52,427 nucleotides of DNA from Planctomycetota bacterium (GTDB lineage: Bacteria; Planctomycetota; UBA1135; GCA-002748355): the NCBI GenBank assembly GCA_026984035.1, contig JALSSW010000107.1:1-52427 (forward strand), in the 5' to 3' direction. A model generated the notes under the pieces. That model made no database searches, was not told where the DNA came from, and was given only the letters and a program-made list of their open reading frames with translations. Below are positions 25,882-35,488 of this stretch, in pieces. Positions within the stretch are counted from its first letter, which is position 1. Each line of letters opens with the position of its first letter. Position numbers and translations under genes: made by a program.

Positions 25882-28623
25882 ATGAAATCGATCATGGCTG
25901 TTTCGGTCCTTATTTCTGCGACCACTTTTTTCACTTCACTCGGTTTTTCAAAGTCTCTTCCCTCTCCAATCTCCACAGGGGTTCTCGCGGGACAAGTTTC
26001 TTCGGAGGTTTCAGGCCAGGTAAAGACCCTCCGTGCAAAAGCCTCGAACGATCTTTTGGTTGAGGAATTACCCAATGGCCTCCAAGTCGTGATCGAGCGT
26101 CGCACTTCGGTGCCCGTGGTCCGAGTCATGGCCTATATGAAAATCGGGTCGATCTACGAAAACGAGTATTTGGGTTCGGGGCTCTCCCACTACATGGAGC
26201 ATATTGTTCATGGAGGAAGCACCAAAAGACAGGTGACTGATTCCAAGGGCGGAGTGCATTGGGTTGGAAGGACCGAGGAGGAGAGTAAAAAGCTTCTTAA
26301 ATCCATCGGGCAGGACACAAACGCATCCACCTATTTGAACTTCACTCAATACTACATCACGACGAAGGCCGAGATGGCCGAGCAGGCCATAGACCTCATT
26401 TCAGATTGGTTGCAGCATTGCCAATTTGATCCCAAGGAAGTCACTCGGGAACAAGGCGTTGTTCAACAAGAACTTCTTAGGAACTTGGATAACCCCGGAC
26501 GTTTTTTGAACCAGGTTTTTAACGAAACCATGTTCAAGTTTCATCCAGTGCGGGTGCCTGTGATTGGTTACCAGGATTGCATCCAACGCTTGACTCGGGA
26601 TGACATGTTTCGTTTCTACAAGAAGTATTACACTCCACAAAATTGCGTAGTCTCCATTGTGGGGGATGTGGACCCTCAAGAGATGCTTGCCAAGGTCAAG
26701 AAGTTCTTTGGTCCCTGGAAACGGAAAAGCTTAGCTCCTTATGTGATTCCGGAGGAGCCTGCCCAAACAGCGATGCGCTGGGTAGAAAAGGAGCATGGCT
26801 CGACCAAAACCTGCTTGGTGCGTTTTGGAGTGCCGACGATTGATCTGCGGAATCCGGATCTCTACAAGCTCGATATGCTGTCCAACGTCCTCGGTGCCTC
26901 CGCCAGTGCTCGGCTTCCCAGGAAATTCGAGCATGACCCTTCCCGTAAGATCCTTCCAACGGGGATCTATACTTCTTCTTGGACCCCGGTCTTTGGAGGA
27001 GGGCGCTTCTCTGTGGGTTTCTCCGTCGATACTGTTGAGCACGCAAGGACCCTTGTGGATCAACTCTGGAAAGAGATGTCGAGACTCAAGACTGAGCTTG
27101 TGAGTAGGGAAGAGATCGACAGGGCTCTTACCGTCCTCGAAAAGCAATACCATGCTTCCCGTGCAACCGTCGAAAACCGCGCAGAAGAACTTGCCTCCAA
27201 CTTGGCCTGGGTTGCCGACCCTCTGTTCAACGACAGCTATTTGAAAAAGATCAAAAAGGTCACCCCCGAAGATATCCGGGACGCAGCGAGAAAATATCTC
27301 GTGGAGAGCAAGCTCAATGTTGTCATTATTACCCCTCCCAAAAAGAAGGCGGCAATCGCCAAGGTTGGGAAAAGCAAAGGTTCTTCGGCTGTTCGTAAGG
27401 TTGTTCTCGAAAATGGACTCACACTCCTCCTAAAAAGGATTCCCGAGTATGGGATGGTGGATGTTACTGCCGCCTTTAATGGGGGAGTGATCTATGAAGA
27501 CGAAAAAACCAATGGTCTTTTCTTCCTCATGGGTAACACCTTTTGGCGTGGAACCAAGAAGCGATCTTTTCGGGCGCTCTTAGGCATGATGGACCAGCTT
27601 GGGATGAGTCTTTCGGCCGATTCGCACAACAACGTTTATTTTGTCAAGATGCAGAGTCTGGCATCGACCTTCGAGCGCTCCTTTGATCTGTTTCGTGAGG
27701 TGCTGCGGGAGCCTGCGATTGATCCAGCCTGGGTTGCCCGTCTCAAGACCATACTTCTCAGGCGTGTACTTCCCAACCTGGAAGTCCAAGCGACGAGCAT
27801 AGCTGAGAAGATCACCCGCACGCACCTTTACCACAAGCATCCATACAGAATGCAGCGTTTTGGGACCAAGGAGACCGTCGCTTCTTTTACCGCGGACGAT
27901 GTGCGTAAACTTTTCGAGACCTTTACCCGACCCAACAACTGTGTTCTTGCCATCTATGGCGACATCGACCTCGACAAGACAGAAGCTGTGGCGCGGAAGG
28001 CTTTTGGCTCTTGGGAGCGCGGCAAGGTTCCACCCTCCCATGTGGTAGAGGACCCTATTCCTCAAAAGCCACAGCTTGTGGAGCGGACCAACAAACAGGT
28101 TCGAACCAATTATCGCATTGCCTGGAGAGCCATCCCCCGCCAAGACGAAAAGCGCCGCTACGCCCTCTCTGTGATGAACTCCATCATCGGAGGACAGGGC
28201 TGGCTGTTCCATCGCCTCAGAGAAGGCGAAAACAAATATGTGTACGCAGTCTCCGGGGTTCCATACACAGGAGATGGAGCCGGACATTACTACATTCAAA
28301 CCGACTTCCGGCCCGAGGACGAAGCTCCTGTTGTCGACATCATTAATGGTGTCCTCGACGATATTCGCAAAGGGCGCTTTAGCGACGAAGAGTTGGAGCT
28401 CACCAAAAAAATGCTGCTCTGCTATGACGCCCTAGGCAAAATCGAAAATGCCGCCGTCTGCTCCAACAATGCACTCAGCGTCTTGTTCGGCCAAGGCTTG
28501 GATCAGGACAAAAAATTCAATGAAGGCATCAAAAAGGTAACGCGCCAGGACGTCATCGACATTGCCAACTACATTTTCTCGCGTCCCGCGCTCCGGATTT
28601 TCATCCGCCCGCAGAAGCAATAG
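25882..28623 (+). CDS. Secreted M16 family zinc metallopeptidase, two-domain form
   Basis: This 913-residue exported protein has an N-terminal signal region (IMAVSVLISATTFFTSLGF) and two tandem M16 halves. The first (about 60-480) holds the inverted zinc motif HYMEH (His103, Glu106, His107) in GLSHYMEHIVHGG, with the distal Glu in the helix after REQGVVQQELL. The second half (about 510-910) lacks HxxEH (GLFFLMGNTFWRG) and probably shapes the chamber, as in pitrilysin-type enzymes. Such enzymes degrade short peptides in the periplasm. AGAAGGAAAG precedes ATG 25882. Confidence 0.92.
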   Translation: MKSIMAVSVLISATTFFTSLGFSKSLPSPISTGVLAGQVSSEVSGQVKTLRAKASNDLLVEELPNGLQVVIERRTSVPVVRVMAYMKIGSIYENEYLGSGLSHYMEHIVHGGSTKRQVTDSKGGVHWVGRTEEESKKLLKSIGQDTNASTYLNFTQYYITTKAEMAEQAIDLISDWLQHCQFDPKEVTREQGVVQQELLRNLDNPGRFLNQVFNETMFKFHPVRVPVIGYQDCIQRLTRDDMFRFYKKYYTPQNCVVSIVGDVDPQEMLAKVKKFFGPWKRKSLAPYVIPEEPAQTAMRWVEKEHGSTKTCLVRFGVPTIDLRNPDLYKLDMLSNVLGASASARLPRKFEHDPSRKILPTGIYTSSWTPVFGGGRFSVGFSVDTVEHARTLVDQLWKEMSRLKTELVSREEIDRALTVLEKQYHASRATVENRAEELASNLAWVADPLFNDSYLKKIKKVTPEDIRDAARKYLVESKLNVVIITPPKKKAAIAKVGKSKGSSAVRKVVLENGLTLLLKRIPEYGMVDVTAAFNGGVIYEDEKTNGLFFLMGNTFWRGTKKRSFRALLGMMDQLGMSLSADSHNNVYFVKMQSLASTFERSFDLFREVLREPAIDPAWVARLKTILLRRVLPNLEVQATSIAEKITRTHLYHKHPYRMQRFGTKETVASFTADDVRKLFETFTRPNNCVLAIYGDIDLDKTEAVARKAFGSWERGKVPPSHVVEDPIPQKPQLVERTNKQVRTNYRIAWRAIPRQDEKRRYALSVMNSIIGGQGWLFHRLREGENKYVYAVSGVPYTGDGAGHYYIQTDFRPEDEAPVVDIINGVLDDIRKGRFSDEELELTKKMLLCYDALGKIENAAVCSNNALSVLFGQGLDQDKKFNEGIKKVTRQDVIDIANYIFSRPALRIFIRPQKQ

Positions 28624-29172
28624 ACGCAAACCCTGGGTTGCCCCCTAGGCCTTTGAAAGGGCGCGTTCTTTCCCAGCGAGACCGCGCCCTGCCTGTCTCT
28701 GCCTCGAAGGATGCATGACCCTGTGATGTGCCTCATGTGAAATGTTTTCCCCAAAAAATGGTTTTTTGAGTCCCTGGGCCTTTTTCTTCGGAAGGGTGCC
28801 CGAAGAGGAATGACACTTTTGAAGCCCCCATGCAGCGAAGCTCCTTTTTTCCGGCGGTTCATGCAAAGTTCGCGGGGTATTTGAAGCCCTTGGTTGGACC
28901 GATTAGAATTCATTAGTTAATCCCCAATGGCATGGGCGAAATTGGGAGTTTGCAAATATCCATTGCGCAGGGGTTGTCTCGACCCCTTCCGGTGAGGAGC
29001 CCGGAAACCATGCTCGGTTCGTTTTTTTATTAAGGGAATCTTCATTTTGTTTTGCCTGGGGCTTTATCGAGGCTTCCTAGGATTCTCCGGCGTCCTCGGG
29101 GGGGCATTTCTAAATGCCTCCTGATGGGGGGCATTTTTCTCTTCTTTACCTTGATCGGAGATCTGAAGAACA
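28624..29172. other. 549-base intergenic region with several stems; no gene seen
   Basis: No convincing ORF or tRNA was found. Features: a 7-bp stem GGGCGCG (28659-28665) / CGCGCCC (28683-28689), probably the M16 gene terminator; a CAAAAAA/TTTTTTG stem near 28754-28770; and GGCATTT-ct-AAATGCC shortly before 29121 in a G-rich leader (repeated GGGGCATTT) that ends near the start of the beta-helix gene at 29173. The last could be a 5' regulatory RNA. I recognise no known riboswitch class in it. Confidence 0.5.
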
Positions 29173-31083
29173 ATGAAAAATTCTCATCCTTTTTCCATGC
29201 TGACCCTTGCTGCGGCCGTGAGCCTCTCAGGGGTAGCTTTTGCCCAAGGGGGGCAAGGAGAAATCCTCATAAGCAAGGATATCTCTGTGTCCACCACTTG
29301 GACTTCGAACAATGTCTACAATCTGCAGAAGCAAATTTATGTTCTTCCCGGAGCGAGTTTGACGATTCAAGCCGGGACGGTGATTGCGAGCGACACAGGA
29401 AAAGGTGGCAGTTTGGCTGTTGCCCGTGGAGCCCAAATTTTTGTTAAGGGGACGGCGACCCAACCTGTGATCTTTACTTCCAAGGCCGACAAGGCCACCT
29501 GGAAGAATAATGACCCCAAGACGGGGAAATGGCGAGAAGCGGCCAATGAATGGGGGAATCTGACTCTTATGGGTCGAGCCTACATCTCGGAGGATGGTGT
29601 CTCGGGAAACAAACCAGTTCCCAACGCCAGCAACATTGGAGCCATGGAAGGTCTAGTCGCAGCCTTTCCAGGGGATCCGAAGGTTCTATATGGAGGAGGA
29701 AAGGACAATGATGATAGTGGGACCATAAGCTTTGTGTCGATTCGATATGGAGGGAAGGTGGTCTCCCTAAACAATGAGCTGAATGGTCTCTCTCTTGGCG
29801 GGATTGGTAGAGGCACCGATATCCACCATGTTGAGATCATGAACAATGTGGACGATGGGGTCGAAATCTGGGGTGGAACGGTCAACCTCAAATATTTCAG
29901 CATCTGGAATGTCGGGGATGACAGTTTTGATATCGATCAAGGATGGCGTGGTCGTGCTCAGTTTGGCCTCCTTGTCCAGGGTTATAGTCTCAACGCCAAG
30001 CAAGGTTCGGGAGTCGGTGATAATGCCTTCGAAACCGATGGGGCCGAAAACTCCGATTGGCAGCCCGTTACCACGGCTTCCATTTACAACTTCACCGTAA
30101 TTGGACAACCATTCGATGGGGATGGTCTAACTGCCTGGAGGGACAACGCCCGCGTCCAATACCACAACTGCATCTTCATGGATGGTGGCGAGAAGGTTGT
30201 CCGCTTTGACAACATCGATGGGGATGGTGGCAAGGGCTATGGATTCAACGGTACTCTTTCCTGGCCGGCCACTTGGACAACAAGCTACAAGGTAACCTCG
30301 AAGGTGAACGCCCCTAAAAACCCTTCGGCCTTCTATACCGTACAGCGCTCGGGGATGCTTGCCGAGATTAAGGATAGCATTTTCTTCAATAACAAGAATC
30401 GCTCCGCCTACACGGAAGCCACAGCACGGGGCGTTTTTGCCTCCGGGAACAATAATGTGAAGGAGCCTCGAGGAAGGTCCCCTATCACCAAGATCATCCG
30501 TGGTCGGGCAGTGGTAAAAGGCGGAAAGGTTATGGCTCCAGTTGTCTTCTTGGATCCTCGTCCTGCAAATGACGCATTGACCAGTGCGAGCTGGGCTCCA
30601 GCTTCAGATCCTTTCTTCTCTTCCGCGCATTACCGGGGCGGTTTTGCTCCAGGGAACAACTGGTTGACAGGATGGACCGCTGCCTATGCTTATGGCTTCC
30701 TTCCCAAAAGTCCTTGGACGGATTTAGGGAATGCTCTTGCTGGTCCCACAGGCGACCCGATTCTTTCCCCCACAGGAACTCTTGCTCCGAACTCTCCTCT
30801 TCAACTAGCGATTCAAAACGCTCCAAAGAGTTCCGCTTCATTCTTGATTCTTAGTCCTAAGAAAATGGAACTTCCCTTTTTTGGAGGGGTCATGGTTCCT
30901 GATTTCACAGTAGGCGTGGTCATTCCTGCAGGTCTGACCGATTCCTCGGGAAAGCTAAATATCAATGCGACCTGGCCCAGCGGTGTTTCCCAAGGGACAA
31001 CACTTTATTGGCAGGCATGGATCCTCAACTCCTCCAACTCCCAGTTTGCCTCGACCAACGGGGTTTTGGGGGTCACCCCCTAA
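29173..31083 (+). CDS. Secreted right-handed beta-helix-like surface protein linked to the TonB locus
   Basis: This 636-residue exported protein has a signal peptide (LTLAAAVSLSGVAFA) and a parallel-beta-repeat body: LPGASLTIQAGTVIAS, GTATQPVIFTS, DDSGTISFVSIRYGG, NNELNGLSLGGIGRGTDIHHVEIMNNVDDGVEIWGGTV and DDSFDIDQGWRGRAQFGLLVQ. Similar proteins are encoded beside TonB-dependent receptors in Bacteroidota and other marine bacteria, where they may bind or capture the receptor's substrate; that role is inferred. The last ~95 residues form a separate beta domain (LQLAIQNAPKSSASFLIL to the end) shared with two other secreted proteins here. A strong terminator follows. Confidence 0.8.
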   Translation: MKNSHPFSMLTLAAAVSLSGVAFAQGGQGEILISKDISVSTTWTSNNVYNLQKQIYVLPGASLTIQAGTVIASDTGKGGSLAVARGAQIFVKGTATQPVIFTSKADKATWKNNDPKTGKWREAANEWGNLTLMGRAYISEDGVSGNKPVPNASNIGAMEGLVAAFPGDPKVLYGGGKDNDDSGTISFVSIRYGGKVVSLNNELNGLSLGGIGRGTDIHHVEIMNNVDDGVEIWGGTVNLKYFSIWNVGDDSFDIDQGWRGRAQFGLLVQGYSLNAKQGSGVGDNAFETDGAENSDWQPVTTASIYNFTVIGQPFDGDGLTAWRDNARVQYHNCIFMDGGEKVVRFDNIDGDGGKGYGFNGTLSWPATWTTSYKVTSKVNAPKNPSAFYTVQRSGMLAEIKDSIFFNNKNRSAYTEATARGVFASGNNNVKEPRGRSPITKIIRGRAVVKGGKVMAPVVFLDPRPANDALTSASWAPASDPFFSSAHYRGGFAPGNNWLTGWTAAYAYGFLPKSPWTDLGNALAGPTGDPILSPTGTLAPNSPLQLAIQNAPKSSASFLILSPKKMELPFFGGVMVPDFTVGVVIPAGLTDSSGKLNINATWPSGVSQGTTLYWQAWILNSSNSQFASTNGVLGVTP

Positions 31084-31108
31084 GTTTTCAGTGATGCTTT
31101 TACTCCTT

Positions 31109-31166
31109 GGGCGGGGAACTCCAGCCGTGGTTTAGCTGAAGCAAAGCGGGTTCCCCGCCCTTTTTA
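31109..31166 (+). terminator. Strong intrinsic terminator after the beta-helix gene
   Basis: GGGCGGGGAAC (31109-31119) pairs perfectly over 11 bp with GTTCCCCGCCC (31150-31160), followed by TTTTTA. The T-run is on the plus strand, so it ends the beta-helix transcript and separates it from the receptor operon. Confidence 0.9.
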
Positions 31167-31183
31167 GGCCATTTTCACTCTTG

Positions 31184-31235
31184 CCGGTTTGATTCGGAAT
31201 CGCCCCGGTCGTGGGTTCATGAATCAAGCGGTTTA
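31184..31235 (+). repeat. Intergenic element E6 upstream of the receptor operon
   Basis: TCATGAATCAAGCGGTTTA (31217-31235) matches the E2 form TCATGAATAAAGCGGGCTA at 16 of 19 bases and points to the ATG at 31257, 21 bases away. A small palindrome GATTC-g-GAATC (31191-31201) flanked by CCGG repeats lies just before it, the usual hairpin position. The ATG-AAT reads as a five-codon ORF ending in TAA at 31232-31234. Confidence 0.5.
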
Positions 31236-31256
31236 AAAAGCACAAAGATTTGTTTG

Positions 31257-32480
31257 ATGAACGGAAAAAGCCTTCTCCCTCTTGTCTGGTTGTTTTGTGG
31301 TTTTTGTGCTTGTTCATCTCCCCCATCGGGTGAGATTCGAAAACCAAGTCAGCCTCACTGGAAAAAAGAGTTATTAGCGACAGCTTTTCAAGCTGCGACT
31401 TCGTTTCCTTTGGATCCACACATTAAGAATCGTTCCAGGGATCAAGAGAAGGTCGTTGATGTTTGTCTGAAAACCGGTTTGTATGACCTAGCTCTTCATT
31501 GGATCCCCAAGATAAAGAATTGGAGACAAGGGTCCGCCTACGCTGACCTTGCCTTTTTCCTCCTCAGAGGGGATGCCCGGGATCTTCGATCCAAGATTCC
31601 ATTGTTTCTGCATAAGGCCCGGAAGATCGCTGAAGAGGCTCGACGTTCTCCAAACAGCCAAGAATGGAGGGTCGGGAGGATCTTGGCAAAAATCGCGCGA
31701 GCGGAACTCCTTCTTGGCAGAAAAGAAGCAGCTCAGGGTCTGGCCAAATCTCTTCCTCCATCGGAGGCTGGAATTGTTCAACTTGCTCAGGCTCGCAACC
31801 TAAAGCCTGAGGAGTTGCGAAAACACTTAGAGTCATTGGGCAAGAACTCTTCTTTGGAAGATTTTGAGGAAGGAAGGACCGCGATGGCTCTTCTGGGGGA
31901 AGCCTATCGCCGCTTTTTTCGGGACAAGGGCATGAGGGAATTCTTGGAGAAGCAAGCCCAGAAATCCTTTCATGGCCTTCCTCTTGACTTGAGACTCAAG
32001 GCCATCTTTTCGATGGCTGATGTAGCTCTAAGGCAAGGGAACAAGAAGGCTGCGCATCGTTTGGTTCAATGGGCGGGCCAAAAAATAAAAGGGATTCACT
32101 TGCTCGCGGAGCATCAGATTCCCCTGCTAGCTCGTTTAGCGGCTCTAAGGGGGAGGATGGGTGAACGAGAGGGTGCTGAGCAAGGGTTGGAGCTTTGCCT
32201 TTCACTGTTTCGCAAGTCTCGAAAAAGAATCATCAATGTTTTTCGAGCTGAAGTCTTACTCCCTGTGGCGGAAGCCTATTTCCAGCTTGGGAAGCATGAA
32301 CAAGCGGTGGGGGTCTATGAAAAAGCTCTCCAGGAGGCTTGGGTCAACCCTAACTCGCGTCCCCGAGCGGATGATCTTGTTCGCATTTGTTGCTCCTTAG
32401 TTCTTAATGGGTGCAAACCTTCACCAAGGTTGGGACAAAACTTAAAGGCCGCCCAAAAGGGCTTGGGAGATCCATGGTGA
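31257..32480 (+). CDS. Probable lipoprotein with helical (TPR-like) repeats
   Basis: This 407-residue exported protein has the N-terminus LLPLVWLFCGFCACSSPPSG: a hydrophobic stretch ending in Cys residues suits a lipobox, though F-C-A-C is not textbook. The rest is all-helical with TPR/Sel1-like pairs (YADLAFFLLRGDARD, AYRRFFRDKGMREF, EAYFQLGKHEQAVGVYEKAL). It is the first gene of the row reading into the TonB-dependent receptor, whose ATG lies inside its last codons, so the two are coupled. Probably a periplasmic or outer-membrane scaffold for the uptake system. Confidence 0.72.
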   Translation: MNGKSLLPLVWLFCGFCACSSPPSGEIRKPSQPHWKKELLATAFQAATSFPLDPHIKNRSRDQEKVVDVCLKTGLYDLALHWIPKIKNWRQGSAYADLAFFLLRGDARDLRSKIPLFLHKARKIAEEARRSPNSQEWRVGRILAKIARAELLLGRKEAAQGLAKSLPPSEAGIVQLAQARNLKPEELRKHLESLGKNSSLEDFEEGRTAMALLGEAYRRFFRDKGMREFLEKQAQKSFHGLPLDLRLKAIFSMADVALRQGNKKAAHRLVQWAGQKIKGIHLLAEHQIPLLARLAALRGRMGEREGAEQGLELCLSLFRKSRKRIINVFRAEVLLPVAEAYFQLGKHEQAVGVYEKALQEAWVNPNSRPRADDLVRICCSLVLNGCKPSPRLGQNLKAAQKGLGDPW

Positions 32481-35437
32481 GAGTGCGACTCTTTGTTGTT
32501 TGGGGAAGCTGGATCTTGTTGTTGTGTGGAACGACTTATGCGCGTCAAAAATCAAGCGGAGGCATCCAAGGTTTTGTCGTGGACCAGGAGTTTGGAGATC
32601 CGATAGCAGGTGTTCAGGTTCTGGTCGTAAAAACCGGGAAGAAATTGGAAACGGATTCAGAAGGTAAATTCCTCATTAAAGGCCTTCTCCCCGGAGCGTA
32701 CGTTCTTGTGTTTTCCAAGGATGGTTACGAAAGGTTAGTAAAAAACAAGGTCGTCGTCACCGCAGGAAAACTGAAAGAACTGAGGGTGGAGTTGAAAGGC
32801 TCTTACGTTGATCTCGAAGAATTTGTGGTTCAGGAGTTGGTGGATTTTTCACCAGGATCCTCAGACATGCTTTTGGATTTACGGCTCGAAAGCTTATCTC
32901 TAATGGATGCCGTCGGTTCGGACATGATCAGTCGATCAGGGGCCAGTGATGCTGCGGGGGCACTTCGTCTTGTTGCTGGTGCCACGGTAAAAGATGGAAA
33001 ATCGGCGGTAATCCGAGGCTTGCCGGACCGCTACGTGAGCACCCAGTTAAACGGTATTCGCCTTCCCAGCGCAGACGCAGACAAGCGAGTGGTGGAGTTG
33101 GATCAATTCCCATCTTCGGTCCTCGATAGCTTGCGTGTAAGTAAAACTTTTATGGCTGATCAACAGGGGGATGCATCGGGAGGTGCTGTTGATGTGCGGC
33201 TCAAAGGAGTTCCTGATGAACCTTTCTTTTTCCGTTATCAGTTTCAGCTTGGTAAGAACTCACAAGTAAAAAGCCAAGGAGCATTTTTGACCTACGAAGG
33301 GGGTGGGTTGAACCTTTTGGGCCGAGGGTCGGATCATTCCATGCAGCTTGATAACTTAGGTTCTAACTGGGAAGGAGCCGTAGGGGTTTCCAATGGGACA
33401 GCTCAATTGGATGGAAAGTTTGTTGGGACCCTTGGTGGAAGTGTGGATTTGGGGGGAGATTATAAGCTGGGAGGAATGGTCAACCTTTTTTATGAAATGG
33501 AGAGCTCCTATTACGATCGCGGAATTGATGACTCTTATTGGGTAACCAAGCCGGGGGGGAAAATGGTCCCTAAGGCCTTCCAGGGATCGGTGAAAGGGGA
33601 AGATTTTAAAACGAATCTTTTTGATATCACCAATGGAAGCCAAGCAATTCAAATCGGGAGCATGGCAACCTTTGGTTTAAAGGGAAAAAATCATTCGATC
33701 AACCTGACATATCTCTATTCCAAGACCGCAGAGGACTCTGCGACTCTGGCAGAAGATACTCGAGGAAAAGCCTATTTCTTTCCTGACTATGACCCGGACG
33801 ATCGGACGACTCCTGGGCATGATCAACCGGATGCCGCTCCATATCTTCGCTTAGAGACAATCCAGTACACGGAAAGAGCAACAGGAACTTTTCAGGTCAA
33901 TGGAACCCATCATTTTCTCCTCGGAGATTGGCCCCTTTTCAAAATGATGGATTTGGACTGGAGTCTTTCGCGGAGTTTTGCCGGAAACTATCAGCCGGAT
34001 AAACGCCAATTTGGTTCTCTATGGGTTCCGGGGCGTTCGGTTGGTCCCATTGTGATTCCTCCCACTCATTCACCATTCAAGCCGGCCGCAAATTTTTCCT
34101 TGGGAAACCTCCAGAGGATTTGGAAAAGAACAAGGGAAGAAAGCGATCAGGCTGCATTGAATATGAAGTTTCTTTTCGAGAAAGGACAGGACTCAGGTTT
34201 TTTTAAGTCAGGTTTTTTTACGGATCGGCTCAAGAGAAGATATGACCAGGATTCTTTCAGTAACTTTGGAGATAACAGTAGTTATGCGGGAAAATGGAAA
34301 GAGTTTTGGAGTCGTAGCTTCCCTCTTGAAAACCATCCTATTACGGAATCTTTTGAGGATGTTGACTACAAAGGTAAGCAAAACCTCGATGCAGCCTATG
34401 GGATGTTCCATTTTCCACTATCCTCATGGGCTGGGGTTTCGGGAGGATTGCGTGTAGAAAGAACCCGAATAAGTGTAGAGAATCAAGCGGAGAAGGATGC
34501 CACTTGGTTTCCCCCTGGTTCTGTTACAAGAACCAAGTTGAATCCTGGTGATGCGGACGTTTCCTTAAGCGAAACGAATTTTTTGCCCGCTGTTTCATTA
34601 TCCGTAAACCCGTGGGACCCCCTTACTTTTCGTTTTTCGTATTCTGAAACGATTGCTCGTCCTACTTTCAACGAGTTGACTCCGATTTTGCAGCAAGAAT
34701 TTTTGGGGGGTCCCGTTTTTATCGGCAACCCGAATCTCAATCTTAGCAATCTTAAGAATTACGATATTCGGATGGATTTCTCTCCGGAAGAGGGGTCACT
34801 CCTTTCTCTATCCTGGTTCCGCAAGGATTTAAAGAATCCTATCGAAAGGGTTCAGCGTTTTGGGGACTTTGATTTTACAACAGTTACAAATTACCCTAAA
34901 GGGCGTTTGCAGGGTTGGGAGATCGAAGCCAGGCAGGATTTGGGGAATCTATGGCGGCCATTGGGTGGATTAAGGCTGGGGGGGAATGGAACTCTGTTGG
35001 ATACAGAAGTGTTTCTTCCGAAGGACGAAATCGCAGGATTTAACCTCCCCAATATTCAAGCTCCGATGACAAGTCGGGATATGACGGGGGCACCCAAAAG
35101 TTTGTATAACCTTTGGCTTACCTATGATTGGAAAAAAGCAGGAACGAAAATAGGGGTTTTCTATACGGTCCAGGGAGATTCCCTCTTGGCCGGAGCCACC
35201 CAATCAAAGGGGAACTTTATTCCAAATGTCTATGGGCTTTCATTCTCGAACTTAAATGTAAGTGTCCGGCAAAGCCTTGGGGCCTCAGTTTTTTTAAAGT
35301 TGCAGGCAAAGAACTTAACGAACCCAAAGATCAAAACTGTTTATAGGTCTCGATTTCTCCAAGGGGATCAAATCAAAACTGTCACAAGGGGCGGAATTGA
35401 TTGGTCCGTCAGCATAAATGGAAGGATCCAACTTTAG
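32474..35437 (+). CDS. TonB-dependent outer-membrane receptor with carboxypeptidase-regulatory N-domain
   Basis: This 987-residue receptor has a signal peptide (1-23), a CarboxypepD_reg-like domain (about 30-110, GGIQGFVVDQEFGDPIAGVQV), a possible TonB box (LEEFVVQE), a plug domain (about 140-240: SLMDAVGSDMISRSGASDAAGALR, VIRGLPDRYVSTQLNG, SGGAVDVRLKG), then a ~22-strand barrel with many aromatic strand ends. The terminal residues are SINGRIQL rather than a final Phe. It imports a large or scarce ligand using energy from TonB-ExbBD, whose genes lie directly downstream. The ligand is unknown. GGGAG precedes ATG 32474. Confidence 0.93.
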   Translation: MVRVRLFVVWGSWILLLCGTTYARQKSSGGIQGFVVDQEFGDPIAGVQVLVVKTGKKLETDSEGKFLIKGLLPGAYVLVFSKDGYERLVKNKVVVTAGKLKELRVELKGSYVDLEEFVVQELVDFSPGSSDMLLDLRLESLSLMDAVGSDMISRSGASDAAGALRLVAGATVKDGKSAVIRGLPDRYVSTQLNGIRLPSADADKRVVELDQFPSSVLDSLRVSKTFMADQQGDASGGAVDVRLKGVPDEPFFFRYQFQLGKNSQVKSQGAFLTYEGGGLNLLGRGSDHSMQLDNLGSNWEGAVGVSNGTAQLDGKFVGTLGGSVDLGGDYKLGGMVNLFYEMESSYYDRGIDDSYWVTKPGGKMVPKAFQGSVKGEDFKTNLFDITNGSQAIQIGSMATFGLKGKNHSINLTYLYSKTAEDSATLAEDTRGKAYFFPDYDPDDRTTPGHDQPDAAPYLRLETIQYTERATGTFQVNGTHHFLLGDWPLFKMMDLDWSLSRSFAGNYQPDKRQFGSLWVPGRSVGPIVIPPTHSPFKPAANFSLGNLQRIWKRTREESDQAALNMKFLFEKGQDSGFFKSGFFTDRLKRRYDQDSFSNFGDNSSYAGKWKEFWSRSFPLENHPITESFEDVDYKGKQNLDAAYGMFHFPLSSWAGVSGGLRVERTRISVENQAEKDATWFPPGSVTRTKLNPGDADVSLSETNFLPAVSLSVNPWDPLTFRFSYSETIARPTFNELTPILQQEFLGGPVFIGNPNLNLSNLKNYDIRMDFSPEEGSLLSLSWFRKDLKNPIERVQRFGDFDFTTVTNYPKGRLQGWEIEARQDLGNLWRPLGGLRLGGNGTLLDTEVFLPKDEIAGFNLPNIQAPMTSRDMTGAPKSLYNLWLTYDWKKAGTKIGVFYTVQGDSLLAGATQSKGNFIPNVYGLSFSNLNVSVRQSLGASVFLKLQAKNLTNPKIKTVYRSRFLQGDQIKTVTRGGIDWSVSINGRIQL

Positions 35438-35488
35438 TCCGTTCTATGAGTTCTAATTCATTTTTGGAATAAGAATCAGAAAAGATAA

